This document shows, in pieces, positions 28,946 to 36,780 of a stretch of DNA of 64,000 nt. This stretch comes from Streptomyces sp. SKN60 (GTDB lineage Bacteria > Actinomycetota > Actinomycetes > Streptomycetales > Streptomycetaceae). The stretch covers positions 50,768-114,767 of the forward strand of contig NZ_JAHTMW010000023.1 of the NCBI RefSeq assembly GCF_026236535.1. The letters run 5' to 3'. The notes beneath the pieces were generated by a model, which did not search any database, was not told where the DNA came from, and was given only the letters and a program-made list of their open reading frames with translations. Positions within the stretch are counted from its first letter, which is position 1. The number at the start of each line of letters is the position of its first letter. The translations under genes were made by a program, and so were the position numbers.

Positions 28946-29002
28946 GGGTGTTCTCCTCCTCGACGTACCCCGACGTACAGCATCCTGCCGGGAGCCGCCG
29001 GG

Positions 29003-29046
29003 TCCGGCTACCCGGCCACTCCGGCCACTCCGGCTACTCCGGCTCG
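29003..29046. repeat. Short 9-bp tandem repeat at a gene end
   Basis: Four to five copies of a 9-base unit (CCGGCCACT or CCGGCTACT) spanning the stop codon of the gene at 29034-29987. The last copies are part of the coding end; the others lie in the gap to the peptidase gene. It is likely a slippage product. Confidence 0.7.
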
Positions 29047-29987
29047 CGGACGATGAGGCGTTCGAGGAGGGCCTGGAAGTCGTCGCCGACGACGATGCGG
29101 AGCTGGCCGTCGTCCTCGGCGTGTTCGCTGAGCTGGGTGAGGGTGCCGGCGCGCCACCAGAAGACGTACGGGCTGATGGCGCCCGGCGTGTCCTCGTAGC
29201 CGGAGGCGGCGAAGGAGGCCATCGCGCCGAGGGCGGGGACGATGGTGGTGTCGCGGATGGGGTGGAAGGCCAGCTGGTGGCGGAAGGGCATGGCGACCAG
29301 CGCACCGTCCTCCGTGAGCGGGCGGCCGGTGACGCGGCGGACGACCGCGTCGAGGTCGAGGACCCGGCTCGCCGTGTAGAAGGAGTCGCCGAGGATGACC
29401 TCGAAGCGCATGCCGTCCGCGTCCTTGACGGTCTCGTGGCCCTCGACCGGCAGCCCCCGCAGGTTGTCGATGGCCCGCTCGCGCAGCCGGACGGGGTCGC
29501 CGAGGCGTTCCAGGGCTTCGTCCGTGAGGGTCATGACGCTCTCCGGCAGGTCGAGCGCGAGCACCTCGTACAGCCCCGGGGCGACCGTACGGGCGTAGCC
29601 GAACGCACCGGGGTCGATGCCCTCGCCGCTGACGACCCGCGGATAGAGCTGGGCGCGGATCTGCTCGGGCGGCAGGGTCTCCAGGGCGGAGGGCCCTTCC
29701 AGCGCGCGGACGACGAGCCGGACGTGGCGCTCGATGAGCCGCGGCCAGATGCGGGTGCCGCGCGGGTCCTGGTGGCAGACGGCGGCGAGGTTGCCGAGGC
29801 CGAAGCGGCGGCCGGAGTCGTCGGTGACGGAGTCGGCGTACACGGTCACTTCGAGGCCGAGTTCGGCGAAGACCGCCCGCACCTCCCTGCGGAAGAGCGC
29901 GGCCTCGCGCTCGGAGAAGTACGTGAACTCCGGGTCCCGCGGCGCGTCGTCGCCGTCCCGCCTGGGCCCCCGCCGGAACCACCCCAC
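29034..29987 (-). CDS. Conserved actinobacterial hypothetical protein
   Basis: 317 residues, no signal peptide or membrane helix. Regular alternation of hydrophobic strands and acidic helices is seen (FSEREAALFRREVRAVFAELG, GNLAAVCHQDPRGTRIWPRLIERHV, MRFEVILGDSFYTASRVLDLD, IRDTTIVPALGAMASFAASG), somewhat like DUF1444-type proteins, but I do not recognise the family with confidence. ATG 29987 (MGWFRRGPRRDGDD) is chosen; the basic head fits a cytosolic soluble protein. It is a single gene with no clear operon. Confidence 0.65.
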   Translation of the reverse strand: MGWFRRGPRRDGDDAPRDPEFTYFSEREAALFRREVRAVFAELGLEVTVYADSVTDDSGRRFGLGNLAAVCHQDPRGTRIWPRLIERHVRLVVRALEGPSALETLPPEQIRAQLYPRVVSGEGIDPGAFGYARTVAPGLYEVLALDLPESVMTLTDEALERLGDPVRLRERAIDNLRGLPVEGHETVKDADGMRFEVILGDSFYTASRVLDLDAVVRRVTGRPLTEDGALVAMPFRHQLAFHPIRDTTIVPALGAMASFAASGYEDTPGAISPYVFWWRAGTLTQLSEHAEDDGQLRIVVGDDFQALLERLIVREPE

Positions 29988-30056
29988 GCCGTCCCGCCTT
30001 TCGTCGCCTGTTCCCGCCGTCCGTGCACGGCGTTCGTTGCCGCCGTACCCGCCAGA

Positions 30057-30971
30057 TTAGCGAGCGGTCGTCTCCCGGTGGCCGAGACGGCGGAGCAACT
30101 CCGCAGCCGGCCCGTCCGGTTCGCCGCCGTGCGGGAGTCCGTGCGGGAGTCCGTGCAGAAGCTCGGTGCGGTGTACGAGGCGGGGTACGGCGAGCGGCAC
30201 GAGCACCCCACCGGGGGCGGAGGCGGCCGCGGACCGGGGCAGCAGGGCGAGCCCGTGCCCGGCGGCGGCGAGCGCGGCGACCGTACGGACGTCGGTGCCC
30301 TCGTACCGCAGCGACGGCCGGAAGCCGTGGCCGCCCGGCGCCCCGTGCGCGGCGCGCAGCCGGTCGAGCGGCAGCCCCGCGTCGGGGGCGTCGAGCCAGC
30401 GCGCGTCGACGAGGTCGCCGAGGTCGAGCCCGTCACGCCGCCCGGCGAGCGGATGGCCGGCGGGCAGGACGACGACCAGGGGATCCTCGGCGACCACGAG
30501 CGCGGTGAGCGGGGCGACGTCGGGGAGCCGCAGCGGATCGCTGGGCGCGGCGAGGCCGTCGACGAGACCGAGGTCGGCGCCGCCGGTGGCGACGGCCGCG
30601 GGCACCTCGTCGCGGGGCAGGGTGCGCAGGGTGACGCCGGTGGCGGGCAGCGCGGCGAGGACCCGCGGGTGCAGGGCGAGCGGGCCGGCGGCCAGCGTGA
30701 GGGTGCGGCGGGGCGGGGCCGCGTACCGGGCGAGGTCGGCGCGTGCCGCGTCGAGCCGGAGCAGCAGCGAACCGGCGTGTTCGAGGAGCCGTTCGCCGGC
30801 CGGGGTGGGCGCGACCGGCCGCCGGCCGAGCAGCGCCAGGCCGAGGTCGGCCTCCAGGGCGGCGATGTGCTGGGAGACGGCGGACTGGGTGTAGCCGAGT
30901 TCCCGGGCCGCCGCCGAGAAGGAGCCGAGCCGGGCGACGGTCACGTACGTACGGAGGAGGTGCGGGTCCAT
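30057..30971 (-). CDS. LysR-family transcriptional regulator
   Basis: 304 residues. The winged HTH at the N-terminus is classical: LLRTYVTVARLGSFSAAARELGYTQSAVSQHIAALEADLG. The remainder is a periplasmic-binding-protein-like effector domain ending with PRLVHRTELLHG. The C-terminus has a small tandem repeat (LLHGLPHGLPHGG). LysR regulators usually act on a divergent neighbour, but here the upstream gene (TPR protein) is in the same orientation, 23 bases away, so its target is unclear. Confidence 0.88.
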   Translation of the reverse strand: MDPHLLRTYVTVARLGSFSAAARELGYTQSAVSQHIAALEADLGLALLGRRPVAPTPAGERLLEHAGSLLLRLDAARADLARYAAPPRRTLTLAAGPLALHPRVLAALPATGVTLRTLPRDEVPAAVATGGADLGLVDGLAAPSDPLRLPDVAPLTALVVAEDPLVVVLPAGHPLAGRRDGLDLGDLVDARWLDAPDAGLPLDRLRAAHGAPGGHGFRPSLRYEGTDVRTVAALAAAGHGLALLPRSAAASAPGGVLVPLAVPRLVHRTELLHGLPHGLPHGGEPDGPAAELLRRLGHRETTAR

Positions 30972-30994
30972 CGGCGGTGCTGCCTGTCCGTGTC

Positions 30995-31525
30995 TCAGGA
31001 CGGCCCGGCGGTCTTGAGCAGATCGCGGGCGTAGTACGCGAGGGAGCGGTTGTAGCGCGGCAGCAGCGGGGCCAGCGCGCCGAGCGCGAGCGAGGCGGCT
31101 TCGCGCTCGCGGCCGGTGTCGGCGAGCGCGAGGGCGAGGAAGCCGTCGACGGCGGCGGACAGCGCGGTCTCGTCGGCGTCGAGCCGGTCGGCGGGGATCG
31201 CGCGCTCCTCGGTGAGGAGTTCGACGCTGAGGTCGGGGCGGCCGAGGTTGCGCAGGCTGCTGGCGAGCTGGATGACGGCACGGCGGCGGCGCAGCCCGGT
31301 GAGCCCGCCGGCGAGGGCCCGCCGGTAGAACCGGACGGCCTGCTCGGGCTCGCCCGTCGAGTCGTGGGCGGCGCCCTGCTCGAACAGGGCGACCGGGTCG
31401 TCCTCGGGGAGCTCGGCGGCGAGTTCGGCGATCCGGGCGCGGAAACCGGCCGGGTCCTGGTCCTTCTCGTACGCGTCGAGTTCGGCCCAGCGGTCGGCGA
31501 GGCGCTGCTCCCAGTCGTTGTTCAT
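30995..31525 (-). CDS. Tetratricopeptide-repeat protein
   Basis: 176 residues, almost all helical, with TPR-like pairs: DDPVALFEQGAAHDSTGEPEQAVRFYRRALAGGL, RRRAVIQLASSLRNLGRPDLSVELL and ALSAAVDGFLALALADTGREREA. The family is common in Streptomyces as a small cytosolic scaffold protein. It starts MNNDWEQRLADRWAELD and precedes the LysR gene by 23 bases, so the two are probably co-transcribed. Confidence 0.8.
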   Translation of the reverse strand: MNNDWEQRLADRWAELDAYEKDQDPAGFRARIAELAAELPEDDPVALFEQGAAHDSTGEPEQAVRFYRRALAGGLTGLRRRRAVIQLASSLRNLGRPDLSVELLTEERAIPADRLDADETALSAAVDGFLALALADTGREREAASLALGALAPLLPRYNRSLAYYARDLLKTAGPS

Positions 31526-31625
31526 GGCGGCACCCTATCCGGCGGGCCGGGCGGAAGGCCCATAAGCATCCGTGATGGAGGGTGCAGGAATCATCGTTGG
31601 ACGTGAACGGCGGGACGCGGCCAGC

Positions 31626-31706
31626 ATGACGTCCATGAACGCCATGAAGTCCATGAAGTCCATGAACGGCACGAACACCATGAACGCCACGAACGCCACG
31701 AACGAC
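31626..31706 (+). repeat. 9-bp coding microrepeat, nine units
   Basis: Nine consecutive 9-base units of the type ATGAACGCC, ATGAAGTCC or ACGAACGCC encode M/T-N/K-S/A/T triplets at the head of the GATase-like gene. The pattern is consistent with slipped-strand expansion and supplies several alternative in-frame ATG codons. Confidence 0.8.
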
Positions 31707-32489
31707 CCGTTCGACCTGAGCTCCATGAACGGCATCAACGCCCCGTACGGCGCCGCCCCCGCCCGCACGCCCCGGATCGCCCTGGTCGGCGACCGCTCCC
31801 CGCACGTCAAGTCCCATGTCCGCATCCCGCTCCTCCTCGACGCGCTCGCCGAGCAGGACGGCCTCGTCCTCGACGCGTACTGGATCCGCAGCGGCGACGC
31901 GGCCGAGCCCGGCGCGGTGGCGGGCTTCGACGCGGTGTGGCTGCTGCCGGGCAGCCCGTACGAGAGCGAGGAGGGCGCGCTGGCCGCGATCCGCACGGCG
32001 CGCGAGGAGGGCGTTCCGTTCCTCGGGACCTGCGCGGGCTTCCAGCACGCGCTGATCGAGTACGCGCGGGACGTCTGCGGTCTGACCCGCGCCGCGCACG
32101 CCGAGAACGACCCGGAGGCCGACGCCGGCGACCTGCTGATCGCGCCGCTCGCCTGCTCGCTCGTCGGGCACGAGGGCGCGGTACGGGTGACGCCGGGTTC
32201 GCTCGCGGAGTCGGTGCTCGGCGCCGAGCGGTCGACCGAGCGCTACCACTGCAACTACGGGCCCGACAGCCGCCATCTGGACACCCTGGAGGCGCACGGG
32301 ATGCGCTTCACGGGCGTGGACGACGACGGCCAGGTCCGGATCGCGGAACTCCCCGGCCACCCCTTCTTCCTGGCCACCCTGTTCCAGCCGGAGCTGGCCG
32401 GCGACGGCTCGCGCCCGCACCCGATCGTCCGTGCCCTGGCGCGGGCGGCCGTCAGTAGGTCTGCGTCTCTTTCGCGGGTGGCGGGCTGA
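31626..32489 (+). CDS. Class I glutamine-amidotransferase-like protein (CTP synthase C-terminal-related)
   Basis: About 287 residues. From residue ~48 (RIALVGDRSPHVKSHVRIPLLLDAL) it resembles the GATase domain of CTP synthase without the synthetase part. The nucleophile-elbow region is FLGTCAGFQHALIEYAR and the late His/Glu region is LPGHPFFLATLFQPEL. It would hydrolyse glutamine or a related amide if active; the partner is unknown. The N-terminus is an odd Met/Asn/Ser/Thr-rich repeat. Start is uncertain: ATG 31626 and ATG 31572 are both in frame, neither with a good ribosome site. The last 38 bases overlap the convergent isochorismatase remnant. Confidence 0.7.
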   Translation: MTSMNAMKSMKSMNGTNTMNATNATNDPFDLSSMNGINAPYGAAPARTPRIALVGDRSPHVKSHVRIPLLLDALAEQDGLVLDAYWIRSGDAAEPGAVAGFDAVWLLPGSPYESEEGALAAIRTAREEGVPFLGTCAGFQHALIEYARDVCGLTRAAHAENDPEADAGDLLIAPLACSLVGHEGAVRVTPGSLAESVLGAERSTERYHCNYGPDSRHLDTLEAHGMRFTGVDDDGQVRIAELPGHPFFLATLFQPELAGDGSRPHPIVRALARAAVSRSASLSRVAG

Positions 32490-32769
32490 AGTCCACGTCG
32501 GCGGCGGCCAGGACGCGTACGGACCGGCCGGGGAAGTCCAGGTGGCGGAAGCTCTCGTTGTGGTGGGCGACGGACGCGTCGGGCGCGGCGTACGGCCCGG
32601 AGCCCGGCTCCCGCACCGAGGTGGTGTGGCCGTCGGCGACGAGCACGAGGTCGTAGCGGCGGCTGAGGGCCTGGCCGGCGATGACGGCGACGGTCTCGTC
32701 CGCGCGGTGGGCGATCGCGGCGAGGGCGTTCTGCATGTCGATGACGAGGAGCGCCGGGGCGTGGGTCAC
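32452..32769 (-). pseudogene. Isochorismatase-like cysteine hydrolase with internal deletion
   Basis: 105 residues against about 170-190 for the family. The head THAPALLVIDMQNAL carries the first catalytic Asp, but after ADETVAVIAG the sequence jumps directly to RRYDLVLVADGHTTS, which in intact relatives lies about 70 residues later. The segment with the catalytic Lys and nucleophile Cys is missing without loss of frame. The protein should be inactive even if made. GTG 32769 is the likely start. The 3' end overlaps the convergent GATase-like gene by 38 bases. Confidence 0.7.
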
Positions 32770-32804
32770 CCGCCGAGGATAACCAGCTGCGGGGGTAAGG
32801 GAGT

Positions 32805-33443
32805 TCACTCCATCCGTACGACGAGATGGGCGCGGTCCCGGCCACGCGCGACGAGCCGGGCGTTGGCCTCGTCGGACTCGGCGACCCAGCGTTCGGCGTG
32901 GGCCGGCTCCTTGCCGAAGCGCACGTGCCGGGCGACCAGGCGCGGCACCCTGCGCCGGTCGTCCAGGTCCAGGTACCAGGCCTCGTCGAGCAGCGGGCGG
33001 ACCGCGGCCCACGGGCCCTCGTCGTGCAGCAGGTAGTTGCCCTCGGTGATGACGAGGGGGACCTCGGGCGGTACGGGTATCGCTCCCGCGACCGGCTCCT
33101 CCAGGCCCCGGTCGAAGGCGGGCGCGTACACGGTGACACCGGGTTCGGCCGCCCGGATCCGGGCGAGCAGCGCCACGTACCCGGCGGCATCGAACGTGTC
33201 GGGCGCCCCCTTCCGCCCGGCCCGCCCGAGCCGCTCCAGCTCGGCCTGCGCCAGATGGAACCCGTCCATGGGCACCAGAACGGCCAGCCCGTCGAGCAAG
33301 GTGATCAGCCGCCCGGCGAGCGTCGACTTCCCGACCCCCGGCGGCCCGACAATCCCGAGCACCCGCCGCCGCCCGTCCCGGCCCCCGCCCTCGACGAGCC
33401 GCCGGGCCCGCCCGGCGAGCCGTTCGAGTTCCCGCGCGTCCAT
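32805..33443 (-). CDS. P-loop nucleoside/nucleotide kinase-family protein (uridine kinase-like)
   Basis: About 212 residues. The Walker A loop GIVGPPGVGKSTLAGRL lies near residue 30, followed by VPMDGFHLAQAELERLGR, typical of the uridine-kinase/pantothenate-kinase-like group, and VPLVITEGNYLL (Walker B-like, with Glu). The late DDRRRVPRLVARHVRFG is the lid region. It probably phosphorylates a nucleoside or a sugar; the substrate is unknown. ATG 33443 is chosen; an ATG three codons upstream is possible. Bases 33444-33659 carry no gene; a short open stretch ending at 33605 (LVTSPLISAWGRKAA) may be a decayed end. Confidence 0.82.
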   Translation of the reverse strand: MDARELERLAGRARRLVEGGGRDGRRRVLGIVGPPGVGKSTLAGRLITLLDGLAVLVPMDGFHLAQAELERLGRAGRKGAPDTFDAAGYVALLARIRAAEPGVTVYAPAFDRGLEEPVAGAIPVPPEVPLVITEGNYLLHDEGPWAAVRPLLDEAWYLDLDDRRRVPRLVARHVRFGKEPAHAERWVAESDEANARLVARGRDRAHLVVRME

Positions 33444-33659
33444 GCGGGGCATTCTCGCACCGGGGGGCGGGGTGGAGGCGGCGAGGCCACCAGGCCGGGC
33501 CAGGACCGCCGGAGCGGGCGCCGGGCCGAGGCGAGCGTCACCGCGGGCCGGCTCGACCTGGTCACGTCGCCGCTGATCTCCGCCTGGGGCCGGAAGGCCG
33601 CCTGACGCGCGGGCGCGTCCGTTGGCGGAGGCGACGTCATACGTATTACCTTCGCTCAC

Positions 33660-34067
33660 ATGGACACCACGCTGCCCGCCCTCGCCCTCGTCACCCTCGT
33701 CGTCCGCGACTACGACGAGGCCGTCGACTTCTACACCCGCGCCCTCGGCTTCGAGCTCGCCGAGGACACCGACCGCGGCGACGGCACGCGCTGGGTCGTC
33801 GTACGGCCCCGGGGCGCGGGCGCGCACGGCACCGGGCTGCTGCTCGCCCGTGCCAAGGGCGAGGCGCAGGCCGCGGCGGTCGGTGCGCAGACGGGTGGCC
33901 GGGTCGGGTTCTTCCTGCACACGGACGACTTCGCCCGCGACCACGCGCGGATGACCGCCGCCGGGGTGCGCTTCCTGGAGGAGCCGCGCCACGAGCCGTA
34001 CGGCTCGGTCGCCGTCTTCGAGGACCTGTACGGGAACCGCTGGGACCTCCTCCAGCCGGCCGCCTGA
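33660..34067 (+). CDS. VOC-family (glyoxalase/bleomycin-resistance-like) protein
   Basis: 135 residues forming one pair of beta-alpha-beta-beta-beta modules: LALVTLVVRDYDEAVDFYTRALGFEL at the head and RVGFFLHTDDFARDHARMTAAGVRF followed by YGSVAVFEDLYGNRWDLLQ at the tail. The glutamate at EDLYGNRWDL is a likely metal ligand. Function cannot be told from sequence. ATG 33660 lies soon after TACCTTCGCTCAC, with no clear ribosome site. Confidence 0.85.
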   Translation: MDTTLPALALVTLVVRDYDEAVDFYTRALGFELAEDTDRGDGTRWVVVRPRGAGAHGTGLLLARAKGEAQAAAVGAQTGGRVGFFLHTDDFARDHARMTAAGVRFLEEPRHEPYGSVAVFEDLYGNRWDLLQPAA

Positions 34068-34161
34068 CACTCCCGGTAGCGCTCGAAACCCGGTGGCCTC
34101 CACCGCGCCCGCCCCGATACGGTCACGGCTCCCCCTCCCGTATCGAACCGAGAGCGACACC

Positions 34162-34515
34162 ATGACCAGCCGCCGCGCGACCACCACCCTCTGGCGCCCC
34201 ACCGGCCCCGAGGAGCTGGATCTCGTGCGCGCCCTCGACTGGAAGGCGTGGCCGCCCCGGCTCCCGGAGCAGCCGATCTTCTACCCCGTCCTCAACGAGG
34301 ACTACGCGATCCGGATCGCCCGCGACTGGAACGTGAAGCACAGCGGCGTCGGTCACGTGACCCGCTTCGAGGTCGACACCGCCTTCCTGGCCCGCTACCC
34401 GGTGCAGCAGGCCGGCGGGCGGACGATCCTGGAGCTGTGGGTGCCGGCGGAGGAGCTGGACGAGTTCAACGCGCACATCGTCGGCGCGATCGAGCTCGTC
34501 CACACCTTCCGCTGA
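34162..34515 (+). CDS. Small conserved protein (often annotated ADP-ribosylation/crystallin J1)
   Basis: 117 residues: TTTLWRPTGPEELDLVRALDWKAWPPRLPEQPIFYPVLNEDYA, then IARDWNVKHSGVGHVTRFEVD and ILELWVPAEELDEFNAHIVG. The same compact protein occurs widely in Streptomyces under the name ADP-ribosylation/crystallin J1, but nothing in it resembles an ADP-ribosylglycohydrolase; I would leave function open. ATG 34162 follows GAGAGCGACACC. It is free-standing. Confidence 0.7.
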   Translation: MTSRRATTTLWRPTGPEELDLVRALDWKAWPPRLPEQPIFYPVLNEDYAIRIARDWNVKHSGVGHVTRFEVDTAFLARYPVQQAGGRTILELWVPAEELDEFNAHIVGAIELVHTFR

Positions 34516-34536
34516 GCTGCTGAGGGAAACCCCTGG

Positions 34537-35328
34537 CTACGCCTTCCTCCGCGCGGCCGCCGCCAGGAAGTCCTCGAACGTCCCCTTCCCCACCGCCCGT
34601 TCCGGCGTCAGATGCCAGCCCGCGGCGAACGCCCGGTACGTCTTCCCCGGCAGCCGTACGGGCAGCAGCGCACGCCGCCGCCCGCTCGCCGCCAGGTAGG
34701 CGCGGGCCAGGTCGGCGAAGGTGCGCACCTCGGGTCCGCCCATCTCCGGCACCTGGCCGGCAGGCGGGCCGGCGGCCAGTTCGGCGAGGCGGTCGGCGAC
34801 CTCGGCCACCTCGATCGGCTGGTCGGAGATCCCGGAGAAGTACGGCATGACCGGCGACTTGGCGAAGGCGGCGAGCACCCGGTGGACCAGGTCGTGGAAC
34901 TGGGTGGTGCGCAGGACCGTCCAGCCGAGCCCGGACTGCTCGATGATCCTCTCGACCGCGAGCTTGGTGCGGTAGTAGGGGAACGGCACGCGGTCGACGC
35001 CGACGATCGAGATGTAGACCAGATGGCGGACCCCGGCCCGGCCGGCCGCCGCCACCAGGTTGCGGGCCGCGTCCTCGTCGCCGCCGCGCGGGCTGCTGGC
35101 ACAGTGCACGACGGTGTCGACGCCGTCCAGGGCGGCGTCAAGACCGGGCCCGCCCTCGCGCAGGTCGACGGCGAAGGGCCGGGAGTGCCGGCTGAGCACC
35201 CGTACCTGGTGTCCGGCCGTCCGCAGCCGCTCGGTGACGATCCGGCCCAGGGTGCCGGTACCGCCGGTGACCAGGATGGTGTGCGGCACGTTCCGCGAAA
35301 CGTTCTGCGACACGTTCTCCGTGCTCAT
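34537..35328 (-). CDS. NAD(P)-binding SDR / NmrA-like oxidoreductase
   Basis: 263 residues of an atypical extended SDR. The Rossmann motif TILVTGGTGTLGRIVTERL lies near residue 17, followed by VLSRHSRPF, TVVHCASSPRGG and RHLVYISIVGVDRVPFPYYRTKLAVE, where the Tyr-x3-Lys pair is visible. The N-terminus MSTENVSQNVSRNVPH is a small repeat. ATG 35328 follows AGAGAGG. A candidate ECF41 promoter (35375-35402) lies upstream, so it may belong to the regulon of the ECF41 sigma factor at 36781. Confidence 0.83.
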   Translation of the reverse strand: MSTENVSQNVSRNVPHTILVTGGTGTLGRIVTERLRTAGHQVRVLSRHSRPFAVDLREGGPGLDAALDGVDTVVHCASSPRGGDEDAARNLVAAAGRAGVRHLVYISIVGVDRVPFPYYRTKLAVERIIEQSGLGWTVLRTTQFHDLVHRVLAAFAKSPVMPYFSGISDQPIEVAEVADRLAELAAGPPAGQVPEMGGPEVRTFADLARAYLAASGRRRALLPVRLPGKTYRAFAAGWHLTPERAVGKGTFEDFLAAAARRKA

Positions 35329-35374
35329 CGCGATGAACCTCTCTGTCTCTCTCTGCATCGTCCGACAGAAAGGG

Positions 35375-35402
35375 GACGGATCGCGACCGCAGAGATGTGA
35401 CA
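35375..35402 (-). promoter_or_regulatory. Candidate ECF41-type promoter of the SDR gene
   Basis: On the minus strand TGTCACA (35402-35396) is followed after 17 bases by CGTC (35378-35375). Published ECF41 promoters have TGTCACA at -35 and CGTC at -10 with about 16 bases between. The implied transcript start is some 40 bases before the ATG at 35328. The spacing is one base longer than I remember for the consensus. Confidence 0.55.
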
Positions 35403-35562
35403 TCGGGCGCCCTCGTGTCTCTCCGCAGTTCGTAGAGGACGCCTGCCGAACGTCCGGATCTTCGTACTTTCCGCCCGTACGGGCACGGGCCGCGCCTTGG
35501 AGAGACTGCCGGACGCGTCACAGTCCATCACCGAGCACGAACGAGCACGGGGAGGCGGCACG

Positions 35563-36306
35563 ATGAGCGTGCGGCAGCAGTACGACGAGATCGGCGAGGC
35601 GTTCGAGGGGTTCAAGTCCCTGCCCCTGACACGGTACGGGGAGGTGCCGAGCTTCCTCGCCCTGGTCGGGGACGTCCGGGGGAAGTCGGTCCTCGATCTC
35701 GCCTCCGGTACCGGCTTCTACAGCCGGGAGCTGAAGCGGCGCGGGGCGGCGGAGGTGTTCGGCGTCGACATCTCGACCGAAATGGTCGCGGCAGCACGGG
35801 CGTTCGAGGACGCCGAGCCGCTAGGGGTGCACTATGCGGTGGGTGATGTCGCCGAACTCGGTGACCTGGACCGGAAGTTCGACATCGCGCTGGGGGTCCA
35901 GCTGCTCAACTACGCCCCGGACGTGGCCGCGATGGAGCGCATGTGCCGGAGCGTGCGCCGGAACCTCACCCCGGGCGGGGAGTTCTTCGTCCTCTCCCAG
36001 TCGCCGGACTTCCGCTTCGACGGCCCCTCCCTCGCCAAGTACGGCTTCCTGTGCGAGCCGACCGGCGAGGAGATCGAGACGGGACCGCGGGTGCGGATCA
36101 CGGCGCTGCTCGACCCGCCGATCTCCTTCGTCGGTGCCGCCCCGCGCCGCGAGGTGTACGAGCAGTCGCTGCGGGCGGCGGGCTTCGGCGACCTGGAGTG
36201 GGTGCCGTTGGAGGTGTCGGAGGCCGGCCGCCGCGCGTACGACGCGGAGTTCTGGGCCGACCTCACCGGCAACCCGCCGCTGGAGATGCTGCGCTGCCGG
36301 GCGTAG
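35563..36306 (+). CDS. Class I SAM-dependent methyltransferase
   Basis: 247 residues with Rossmann methyltransferase motifs: motif I VLDLASGTGFYSRELKRRG, acidic loop VFGVDISTEMVAAA, then VGDVAELGDLDRKFDIALGVQLLNY and the post-motif RNLTPGGEFFVLSQ. Small-molecule O- or C-methylation is likely; the substrate is unknown. ATG 35563 is preceded by GGGGAGGCGGCACG. It is divergent from the SDR gene and ends just before the DoxX gene on the other strand. Confidence 0.87.
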   Translation: MSVRQQYDEIGEAFEGFKSLPLTRYGEVPSFLALVGDVRGKSVLDLASGTGFYSRELKRRGAAEVFGVDISTEMVAAARAFEDAEPLGVHYAVGDVAELGDLDRKFDIALGVQLLNYAPDVAAMERMCRSVRRNLTPGGEFFVLSQSPDFRFDGPSLAKYGFLCEPTGEEIETGPRVRITALLDPPISFVGAAPRREVYEQSLRAAGFGDLEWVPLEVSEAGRRAYDAEFWADLTGNPPLEMLRCRA

Positions 36307-36322
36307 GAGCGCGGGGAGCGCT

Positions 36323-36688
36323 CTAGTAACGCCCCCAGGCCACGAAGACGAACAGCGCCAGAAAGAACAGGTCGAGGCCCGTCATCGCGAACTCGCGGCG
36401 GCGCAGGCGCAGCGCCGCCGCCCCGGCCATGATCAGTGCGAGCCCGGTGGCCGCGACCGGCACGAGGCCCGGCGCGATGTCGAGCACGGCCGGCAGGACG
36501 AGGCCGAGGGCGCCGAGCACTTCCAGGGCCCCGATGCCCTTGATGCCGACCGGCGGGAAGCCCTCCGCCCAGGCCCAATTGGGCCCGCCAGCCAGTATCT
36601 TCTCCTTCGGCGTGATCAGCTTGTAGCCGCCGCCGAGGAAGTAGGCGGTGGCGAGCAGTCCGGTCACGATCCACAGCGCGATGTTCAT
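36323..36688 (-). CDS. DoxX-family membrane protein
   Basis: About 121 residues with four hydrophobic helices: MNIALWIVTGLLATAYFLGGGYKL, then GIGALEVLGALGLVLPAVLDIAPGLVPVAATGLALIMAGAAAL and LDLFFLALFVFVAWGRY. DoxX-like membrane proteins are linked to redox and thiol stress. ATG 36688 gives the normal family start; GTG 36697 is possible. It is divergent from an ECF41 sigma factor and preceded by a TGTCACA element, the arrangement expected for a sigma-ECF41 target. Confidence 0.85.
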   Translation of the reverse strand: MNIALWIVTGLLATAYFLGGGYKLITPKEKILAGGPNWAWAEGFPPVGIKGIGALEVLGALGLVLPAVLDIAPGLVPVAATGLALIMAGAAALRLRRREFAMTGLDLFFLALFVFVAWGRY

Positions 36689-36737
36689 GGGGTTCACTCT
36701 CTTCCGGTGAGTCGGTGGATTCGGTGTCGCCCTCTTG

Positions 36738-36764
36738 GACAGAGGACGGCCCCGCGCTGTGACA
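36738..36764 (-). promoter_or_regulatory. Candidate ECF41-type promoter of the DoxX gene
   Basis: On the minus strand TGTCACA (36764-36758) is followed after 16 bases by TGTC (36741-36738), one mismatch from the CGTC -10 of ECF41 promoters. The predicted start falls about 40 bases before the DoxX start codon. Confidence 0.45.
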
Positions 36765-36780
36765 CGGAGGGGAAAAGAAG

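Noticed and set aside
33444..33659. A short open stretch ending LVTSPLISAWGRKAA
   Set aside because: Too short, with no start codon supported by a ribosome site; could be the end of a decayed gene but cannot be assigned.
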